Positions 56,698 to 64,000 of a DNA stretch of 64,000 nt are shown in pieces. The DNA comes from Patagioenas fasciata (Eukaryota > Chordata > Aves > Columbiformes > Columbidae). The first letter of the stretch is position 1; every line of letters begins with the position of its first letter. The stretch covers positions 47,639,001 to 47,703,000 of the forward strand of contig NC_092524.1 in the NCBI RefSeq assembly GCF_037038585.1, in the 5' to 3' direction. The position numbers and the translations under genes were made by a program. Below the pieces are notes generated by a model. That model saw only the letters and a list, made by a program, of their open reading frames with translations, did not search any database and was not told the DNA's origin.

Positions 56698-59385
56698 TCA
56701 CAACTTATCTCCCTCCTGTCCTTCTGCATCTGTCGAATCTTTGTTGTCTTTATTCAGCCATGGCTTGATCCATTTCGCAGGAATCCATTTTGATCCTTGG
56801 TCTGTAATGACACAAGCATAACCCTTTCCCCAAGTTACTAATTGGAAAGGACCCTCCCATTCACCAGTAACTCCATTGCGTATTTTGACCTGACACTGAT
56901 TTTCTCTAAGGTCTGTCAAGTGTCCTTTTAAGCTTGTTCCATGACAAATCATAGGTGGAATGTTGAACCCTTGCGGAAGGCGTAAAAAGTTCAAGACATA
57001 TAATGCTTTGCTTAGTCTGTCATGTGGAGTAGTACAGTCAGTTCCCCCTTTTTGTTTGTCAAGCTGATGCTTGAGAGTTCGATTCATCCTTTCTACCAAG
57101 GCCTGACCAGTAGGAGAATTTGGTATCCCTGTAATGTGCTTAACACCCCACAACTGAAAAAAGGTGGCAGTAGCTTTGGCGATATAACCAGGTGCGTTGT
57201 CTGTCTTGACCTGTGCAGGAACTCCCAAAGCTGCAAAAGCAGAACGTAAATGTCGTTGCACATGTGAACTAGTTTCACCAGTCTGAGCAGTGGCCCATAT
57301 GGCGAAAGAATATGTATCAATAGACATATGCACATACTTCAGCCTGCCGAATTCAGGGACATGTGTAACGTCCATTTGCCACAATTCCAAGGCTCCTAAT
57401 CCTCTTGGATTGACTCCTGCACCCAGCCCTACTGAGATGCGCTGACAATCTGCACAACTTTTAACAATACCTCGGGCTTCACTTTCGGACAATGAAAATT
57501 GCCGCTGTAAGACCTGAGCAGACTGATGGAGGAAACTATGAGAGCGTACTGCTTGCCCAAACCTATCTACTGGAGGTGGAACCGAGGCAGGAGATACAAG
57601 AAAATCAGCTCGGCGGTTTCCTTCAGCTAAATCGCCTTGAATTGTCAGATGACTACAGATATGTGTTATGAAGTATCGGTGTTGTCTCTCTTCGACCAAC
57701 AACCATAGTTGCTTGAACAAAGACATCAGTTGTGCATCCTGAACCTCTTTGAGCAATGATCTTTCAATGCGAGCTACCACACCTACCACATACAAAGAAT
57801 CACAAACAATATTCACTGGGCTATGAGCAAATCTGATAAACACTTCTATTACAGCCCTGAGTTCCAAATGCTGAGTTGATCCTTTCAGGTCAGTTAGTAT
57901 CACATTGTGCCATTTTCCATCTGTTTTCCATGTAATTGCTGCTTTCTGCATTTTACCCCCTGCGTTAGTGAACACTGTGGGTCCTTTAACAGGAAATTCT
58001 GAGAGAAGAGGGGGACCCTTCTCCATTGATCCCATATTCAAAACTGACATTAACTTGTGTGGAGGGGAAAATGTCTTAATTAAAACTTGAGAATTTAATA
58101 ACGCAATCTGAAAAGGTAAGGAGTTCTGCAAAGCCCACTGTAAATATTCTGAAACGAGGGGAACAATGATATATGCAGGCTCAGCCCCTGAAATTTCGAC
58201 TATTCTCTGCCTACCTTTCATTATAAGCTGAGCAAAGACCTCAACCCTGGTTGAAATGGTTTGTTTGAGTTGAAAATGCAAAAACACCCACTCTAAGATC
58301 TTTAACGGCTCCTTACCAGTTGTCCATTGCATTATGAGAGCAAAAGGATAGTTAGTATTGTTTACAATTAGTAGTCCGATTACATAATCTGGGTTCCACC
58401 TATGGCTGAAAGCTTTTACAAGTTTGGACATAATCTTTTTCAGAGCAGCATCCGCCTCAGCAGTAAGCGTTCTAGGAGAGCTAATGTCACTATCCCCTTT
58501 TAGCAGTTTTACAATTGGAGCTAAATCCTCATTAGTGATCCCACAAATGCTCCGGACCCAATTCAGATCACCCACTAGTTTCTGCACATCATTTAAGGAT
58601 TGAATGACAGGCCGACATACTATTTTCTGAGGTTTCACTGTGGACTGAGAAATTTCCCAACCAAGATATTTCCACGCTGGTTGAATTTGTACCTTTTCTG
58701 GAGCAATTTGCAATCCTCTATGCTGCAAGGTATCAGATACTTCATTTATCAACAAATCAGTCGAAAAAGTTTTCCCAGCTATTAATATGTCATCCATGTA
58801 GTGGTAAATCACTAACTCAGGATGAGATTATCTGATTGATTGCAAGGCCCAAGCTACATAAATTTGACACATAGTTGGGGAATTTTTCATTCCCTGTGGC
58901 AAAACTACCCATTGATACCTTTTCGCAGGTTCAGCCTTATTTACAGAATTTATGGAAAATGCAAAACGTTTACAGTCATCAGGATGCAAAGCAATGGTGA
59001 AAAAACAATCTTTCAAGTCAATTATTAAGATCTGCCAGTTTTCTGGAATCATGACAGGGGATGGTAATCCCGGCTGTAATGCTCCCATGTCTTCCATGGT
59101 ATCATTAATTTTTCGAAGATCATGTAACAACCTCCATTTCTTTGATTTTTTCTGAATAGTAAACACAGGAGTATTCCAGGGACTTGTAGACGGCTCTAAA
59201 TGCCCTTTTTCAAGCTGTTCCCGTACTAGCTCTTCGACATGGGCGAGTTTTTCTTTACTGAGCGGCCATTGATTTACCCATACTGGATCATCATTTTTCC
59301 ACTGTAATTTAAGTACTGGTCGCCCATCATCAATGGTCGCTTCTAGAAATGCTGTTGTTTTGTCACCAGAGTTGCTCCTAGTTGT
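56698..59385 (-). pseudogene. pol: ERV pol: reverse transcriptase, RNase H and integrase, with an in-frame stop
   Basis: One frame of about 895 codons ending at 56698, interrupted by a single TAA at 58830-58828. RT before the stop has [16 protein letters not shown], motif A (IIDLKDCFF) and [12 protein letters not shown] after the stop has motif C YHYMDD near 58806. RNase H follows, with TVFTNAGG at the first catalytic position (Asn where the family has Asp), then LELRAV and VCDSLYVV. Integrase keeps an H-x3-H/C-x2-C zinc site (HSFLH and CADC), DVTH, KTDNAPGY and, 35 residues after that Asp, ALVERMNRT (DD35E complete). The C-terminal domain has WEGPFQLV and KWIPAKWIKPW. The stop separates RT motifs B and C, so no full RT can be made. 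Length and YMDD fit class II. Confidence 0.88.
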
Positions 59386-59510
59386 CCTAACACATCCCGT
59401 CCTAATAGAGAAACAGGGATAGACATCACATTCATGCAGTAAAGAACTAAATTACTCGTGTTCTTCTGTATTATCACAAAATACACATTTTGAGTCAACG
59501 GAATCTCATG
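59343..59510 (-). pseudogene. pro: ERV protease C-terminal remnant
   Basis: A frame ending TAG at 59345-59343 carries [12 protein letters not shown], fitting the conserved (I/L)LGRDxL element near the C-terminus of retroviral aspartic protease. The catalytic DTG part is not seen. The pol frame overlaps it, as in viruses that make Pol by frameshift from pro. Confidence 0.6.
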
Positions 59511-59520
59511 ATTTAACAGA

Positions 59521-59927
59521 CTGTGAACTTATCGTACCATGTAACAAAGACCTATCAAAATTGCAACATGCTTAAACAGATACCCACAAAGAAAACAGGT
59601 TAATAAGGAAAGCATCTTGCAGACTTTAACAAGTTTTCTGACCTGTGTGTTAAGTCTCTCTCAGCTTGTTGAAGTTGAAATCGCCCCGCCTGTAAAAAAA
59701 ACTGTCTGAAAAGATTTAATGATTTCTTGTCCGAGTGCTTTTCTATGTTTTAAAACACCTCCCAATACCGATTTTTCAGGAACACAACTGAAAACAATCA
59801 TTCCTGACCCCATCTTGCAAGTAAAAACCTTGGCGGGGCGGGGGGGGAGCACAGGGCTGCTTGCAGCCTGAGTGGGAAGAGCAGGCAGAAGGTTTTATGG
59901 CGCACTTAAAAACAACTAGTAAAACAA
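59521..59927 (-). other. ERV gag-pro interval without recognisable coding
   Basis: A stretch of about 400 bp with stops in all frames. It includes a cytosine-rich run on the ERV strand (about 59830-59848) and a T-run with acagg following. Nucleocapsid and the N-terminal part of protease would be expected here but are not recognisable. It may be decayed or replaced sequence. Confidence 0.5.
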
Positions 59928-60164
59928 TTAACTCACATTCCTGACAAGCTGCTTGATTTTCAGAGAGACGGTACACAGGAACACATAATATGTACTGTAA
60001 AACTCGCAAATAACATGCTGATAGCAAACATTAGCATTTTCTACTGCTAATTTCAACACCAGTGCTTCCTTAACTTCTAAGTTTTCAATCTGCTTATTGA
60101 TGGTCTCTTGAAGGTGGTCAATAAATTGTATGTAATTCTCATTGGGACCCTGATTTACAGATTG
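59928..60164 (-). pseudogene. gag: ERV capsid major-homology-region remnant
   Basis: Immediately after the gag stop, in a different frame, the text QGPNENYIQFIDHLQ fits the retroviral capsid major homology region (Q-G-x-x-E-x-aromatic-x-x-F). It is followed by a Leu/Ala-rich helix ending LAVENAN. The frame ends at 59928-59930. No intact CxxCxxxxHxxxxC zinc knuckle of nucleocapsid is visible downstream. Confidence 0.7.
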
Positions 60165-60955
60165 ACAGTTGCAAATGATTTGGCTGCTTTGTTGGTTTCA
60201 GGCACCTCTCTCATAGCTTGATATTGCTGACTGTTGGATTCACTCGCTAATAGCTGATCTGATCTTTCACACAGTTCTTTTGCCCAGTTCTTATCCGGCG
60301 GCTCCTTCTGTTCTCTTGTAGGAGTTAGAAGGATAGAAAGCGGTGAAGGCGGACACAAATCAGTAAAATAATTGATATTACACTTATTTACGACTTTAGC
60401 ATTCTCAACTTTCACCAGTCCTTTTGACAAATTATCTGACTCCAGTTCTTTGGACTTCTTGGTCTCTCCAGGGTCGTGTGATGGTACAGGAGGCCATCCA
60501 CTCGGTAATTTTCCTCCCTCCGCCCCAGACTGTTGTATCATCGGGGGTGCCGAAGGCACAACAGGGGATGAAGTAAGGAGGGTATTGAAAACACGAACTG
60601 GGTAAGCTTCACAGTTATTTTTAGAGTTCTTATCAGGCTGTAACGCTGCAAAAATTCCAGTAACAGCAGCCCTCTCAGCCTTAAATTCTTTTAAGGTGGA
60701 AATTATAAGCTTCCGTGTAGTCGCTAATGATTTAGCTTCATCTCCGTCGCTAACCTTATCCCATAATTTCTGCCCTATATCGTCCCAAAGTTCAATTTTA
60801 AAAGCTTTCTCAGCTTCTGTCGCGTAGCCGTTAGTTCTACAACAAACCAACAGTCTACGTATGTTACTTTCTTCATATTTAAGTCCTCTCATAGAGAGAA
60901 TATGCAGGAGGATCTTAACTATAGCTTCTTCCTCTGAGGATATATTCTGCCCCAT
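60155..60955 (-). pseudogene. gag: ERV gag remnant (matrix and spacer region)
   Basis: Open frame running from 61039 to the stop at 60155. The likely start is the MGQ at 60955, since Gly2 would allow myristoylation; an in-frame ATG lies upstream at 61039. Matrix-like helical region: ILLHILSMRGLKYEES and WDDIGQKLWDKVSDGDE. A PSAPP late-domain-type motif lies near 60556-60542. The frame stops before any capsid N-terminal domain. A capsid C-terminal segment then follows directly in another frame (next entry). Gag is therefore internally shortened and frameshifted. Confidence 0.8.
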
Positions 60956-61130
60956 AACTTCACTCTTCCCTCCTCCTGCTCCCAGCCGCTCACCTTTCCC
61001 GGGGCCTTCTTCAACAAAATTTATCCGCGGAACGTCCATACGTCTCCGCCCGGCTCTCAGTCCAGCTGAGCCGCCTCCGGCTGGGCCGCTCCAGGCTTTT
61101 CCCCGACCTTAGTGAGACGCCGTTCGGAGT

Positions 61131-61148
61131 ATCACGTCGGGGTCACCA
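61131..61148 (-). other. ERV primer binding site, tRNA-Trp
   Basis: The plus strand reads ATCACGTCGGGGTCACCA, which is the 3' end of vertebrate tRNA-Trp including CCA. On the ERV strand it starts 2 nt after the 5' LTR. tRNA-Trp priming is characteristic of avian alpharetroviruses (established knowledge) and is less expected with a betaretrovirus-like pol. Confidence 0.9.
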
Positions 61149-61150
61149 TT

Positions 61151-61486
61151 TGTTGGAACGATAAAGGACTCAGCACTCCGATTCAATGTGAATCACGCCA
61201 AAGCCATTTATTACAGACACATGTCTCCTTATATACGCAACTATTCTCTAATCACGAATCCACGCTCCAAGCATGGATTCGCTAAATGAGCATCATGGGC
61301 AGTCCACACGCTGGAGCCCCACCGATGATAGGTCCGACGACTCACGCCATGCTGAGGCCCTGTTAATGAAGAAACGCCCCTCTTTCTCACAGCAGATTCT
61401 GTTCTCAGCTTCTTGAAGTGGCCTTGAGATTCCTTTGGGCCTGACTAATTCAACAACATATCTCCTTCTAACGAAACCCCTTCACA
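61151..61486 (-). repeat. ERV 5' LTR (336 bp)
   Basis: Begins TGTGAAGG and ends TTCCAACA on the minus strand (TG...CA ends). Contains TATATAAGG at 61235-61227 and AATAAA at 61212-61207, only about 20 nt further on. The poly(A) signal therefore lies close to the transcription start and R must be short. By eye it is identical to the other LTR. Confidence 0.92.
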
Positions 61487-61492
61487 GGGAAA

Positions 61493-64000
61493 GATATGCT
61501 TTCCTCCCTTGGGCCCTTTTCTTTGTATTCACAGTTAGGCAGCACAGCTGGGTGTTTCCAGAGCCCAGCAGGAGCTGTTTCATCTCTGGAGTGCTCTGGT
61601 ATTGCCTGTTCCATGACTTCTCTTCCTCTCCAGGACAGCTTCCCTGCTTCTGTTTCTTGCAGTAAACTGAGATTTTTTTTTTTGTGACAGTTTGAACTGG
61701 AAGTTATTCACTGCGAATGTACGGAGTGGTGATCCTTGACTGGGGAACATTGTTCTAATGAAATGATGGCTCCTGAGTGATGGAGAGTGAGAAACAGCAC
61801 GGCTGTTGGCTGGAACCATGCTTTCCTCACTCAGCTGGTGCTTGTACTGGTTTGAGTGCTCAAAGATGAGAGGTGTCTGCAACCTGATGCATGTGAAGAG
61901 CTCCCAAGAGCTGTACAAGCTCCTCCTCCCTGACTGACAGGGTTACATCAGTTGCAGCTTTCCTCAACCTCCACTGGCCCCAGAGGCCACAAGCTTGGGA
62001 CTGAGTCTGTGCCAGGAGCGAGGGTGATGTTTGATTCTTTTAAACCTATGTTTTGATTTTATTGTAGTGAATGCTTGGTAATATGGCTCAGGACTGAGCA
62101 AAACGCAGGTAAAACCAGCATCATGCATGCACCTCTTCTGGTGCATCCCTGGGTGAATGCAGGCAGTTGTGCACACTAGCCCAGCACAACCAGCCTCTCT
62201 GTTCACTTACGCTGCCATCCTGTGCTGGGCCTAAATGAGCTTCCCACTCTCCTGGTTCTCCTGCATCCTGCTCCAGCTCTGTCCTTTCTTCTCCCCACTG
62301 ATGCCTCAGCCCTGGCTGCTGCCAGATTGGGTGCAGATTTACCCTACCAGCTCTGCCATTCATTAGCAGCTCTTGTAGCAAAGATTTGCCACAGTCTTAG
62401 TTTTCTGAGAAAATCAAGACCCAGACGCTGGGTGGATTCATTGCCAGCCCCGAGCAGGGCAGCTGTGGCTTTGCACAGCTATGTCAGTGACAGCTGAGCC
62501 AGCAGGTTTTCCCTTTCTGGAGCAGGATTCCCAGCACTGGCAGAGCTTGGTCCTCACCTGGAGAGACGAGGTCCACACTGTGTGTGCCTTAGTTTCAGTT
62601 CTGGAATTCTCACTCCAGAAACAATCAGATGTTGCATTCTGAAACATGCTGAAATCTGCTGAGCTCACAGTCCACGGAATTTTTCCATTTACAAACAGCC
62701 TAGAAACCCATTATATTTCATATTAGTATTGAAAGAATAATGCAGGCATGTGTTTTTTATTTGAAGGATACTAAATTTAAATCAACAACAGAGAAGTCAG
62801 ACTCTTTTTGCAAAATCTTTGAAATGGTGGGACATATATGTAGCTAATGAAGGAAAGTTCCTTTAAATATTTTTAAAAAGTGTTCACTGCTTGTAATTGT
62901 TTGACACGTGTAGTAAATCAACAAAGAGGCAATGCATAGGTAAGACTGCTTCCCCAAACAACTCATCCTAGTGGCAGATGCCCCTCCTTCCACATGCATT
63001 GCTCAACAAATTTCGTCTCAAGAAGGGAAATGAATTCTCAATTGCAACATGCCTGGTAATTAACCGCACCGTAATTCTGATGTGCAGTGGTGTCACCTGC
63101 CATCGGGTGGGAGTGCAAAAGGCACTGCATTTTGTTGATGGTTGAACATTTGTTTTCTTCATCATTTTGACACCAGAGGTAATTACCATTCCTGAAATAT
63201 TCTCTCGCTACCATTACAAAACAACCGTTAGGGACAAATTAATTATGAAGTATCTTGTCGTGACAGATTAATAGGCAAACAGAGGAGATTTCTTTTTCTT
63301 CTTTCAGGCAACTGAATAGTAAAATCTAACAGCTCCTGTGTAACTACTAGAAACACATACTTTTCTGTAAGCCAACACATATTTCATTGGAGGTGGAGGA
63401 TTAGCAAAAATAGGGCTAGACTACAGAGTGTGTTTTCAAGCTTGCTTTTACTCAGCATTTGGTTTTCCAATATCATGTGCTGAAATGAGCTTGAGTCTGG
63501 GCATTGCCATATGGATGGGAGGTCTTCATGGTTGGTATTGGACCAATGTCTTCTGTCTGGGTCATGGCTGAGCAGCATCATGAAGGCTTGGAAGTGAGGA
63601 CTTATGGATTTGATGGGTTTTAGAACAAGACATGAAGTCATTATCCAGACTGCTTTACGGTCACTGAGGGTTCCCTGTGTCAGGGAGGTCAGATCTGATA
63701 TGCTGGTTGAGTTTCAAGTGACCAGTGATGTTTTATGTGCCTGTGTACCCCTGGAAGTCGCAAGACTACCTTCCCCAGATTATTCTTGTGGGGTGCTCTC
63801 TGAGGACTGTTGTGGTGTGGCACATAGATGGCTGCCTTCATGTACTGGAGGTGGCTGAGGCACCCTGCTCCCTGTGACTGAAGTGTCTGTCAAAGACCAG
63901 GGGAGGAGGAGTTTGAAATATCTGGATCACTCACTCATGGCTGTGTTTAGCAGCTCACCCAACTTACGTGTAGTCAGGACAGCAGTTTATGTAGGCTTGG
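61493..64000. other. ADCK1 intron, right end
   Basis: No exon, repeat family or RNA gene recognised. The part at about 62880-63310 is rich in homeodomain-type TAATTA/TTAATT motifs (see findings). Confidence 0.6.

Larger units (their letters stand above)
55664..61492 (-). mobile_element. Endogenous retrovirus, class II (betaretrovirus-like pol), env-less and coding-defective
   Basis: A provirus-like insertion on the minus strand, antisense to ADCK1, occupying 55670-61486 (5817 bp) between 6-bp target duplications gggaaa (55664-55669 and 61487-61492). Order on its own strand: 5' LTR, tRNA-Trp primer site, gag remnant, protease remnant, pol, AT-rich non-coding block, polypurine tract, 3' LTR. 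The 6-bp duplication, YMDD reverse transcriptase and MGQ start of gag fit class II retroviruses. There is no env. Gag and pol carry frame breaks described in separate entries, so this copy cannot make a full set of proteins. LTR identity implies recent insertion. Confidence 0.93.

Noticed and set aside
61131-61148. tRNA-like 3' end with CCA
   Set aside because: Only 18 nt match tRNA-Trp, and they lie 2 nt from the LTR; this is the retroviral primer site, not a tRNA gene.
1-64000. CRISPR arrays, operons, bacterial mobile elements
   Set aside because: The window is intron-containing vertebrate DNA; no array of regularly spaced repeats or bacterial gene was seen.

Overview
The window is vertebrate nuclear DNA, almost certainly from a bird. 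It carries intron-split genes with GT/AG junctions, CpG-island promoters, a young CR1 LINE, several old CR1 fragments, and a short class II endogenous retrovirus (ERV) with a tRNA-Trp primer site. The gene order ALKBH1 (-), SLIRP (+), SNW1 (-), ADCK1 (+) matches the order known from human 14q24.3. The bird order cannot be fixed from the sequence alone.

Layout. 1-8183: the first three coding exons of ALKBH1 on the minus strand, with its start codon at 8183; the rest of the gene lies off the left edge. 8184-8267: an 84-bp CpG-rich gap between divergent start codons, shared by ALKBH1 and SLIRP. 8268-12789: SLIRP on the plus strand, four coding exons, with a decayed mariner-type transposon in its last intron. 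12756-29084: SNW1 on the minus strand, complete, 14 coding exons and 538 codons plus stop; its 3' end converges on and probably overlaps the SLIRP 3' end. 29260-37850: about 8.6 kb of intergenic DNA with no credible gene. 37850-38620: a CpG island that is the likely ADCK1 promoter. 40854-45347: the first two coding exons of ADCK1; the remaining exons lie beyond the right edge. 45348-64000: ADCK1 intron holding a CR1 LINE with an uninterrupted endonuclease-reverse transcriptase reading frame (45762-48497, same strand as ADCK1) and a 5.8-kb ERV (55670-61486, opposite strand).

Function. ALKBH1 (tRNA/DNA dioxygenase), SLIRP (mitochondrial mRNA-binding RRM protein) and ADCK1 (mitochondrial UbiB/ABC1-type kinase) all act in or on mitochondria. 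SNW1/SKIP is a spliceosome and transcription co-regulator. The three housekeeping promoters show recognisable motifs: YY1-type AAGATGGCG at start codons, plus NRF1 and ZNF143-type sites.

The most interesting material is in the ADCK1 intron. The ERV has LTRs that look identical by eye and a 6-bp target duplication, so it inserted recently. Its coding capacity is nevertheless broken: gag lacks part of capsid and is frameshifted, pol has an in-frame stop, and env is absent and replaced by an AT-rich block with a 48-bp tandem duplication. That combination suggests a defective lineage moved in trans. I found no wholly new biological system. The best leads are this ERV, the open CR1 ORF2, candidate alternative exons of SLIRP and ADCK1, and a near-perfect palindrome at 54082-54121.
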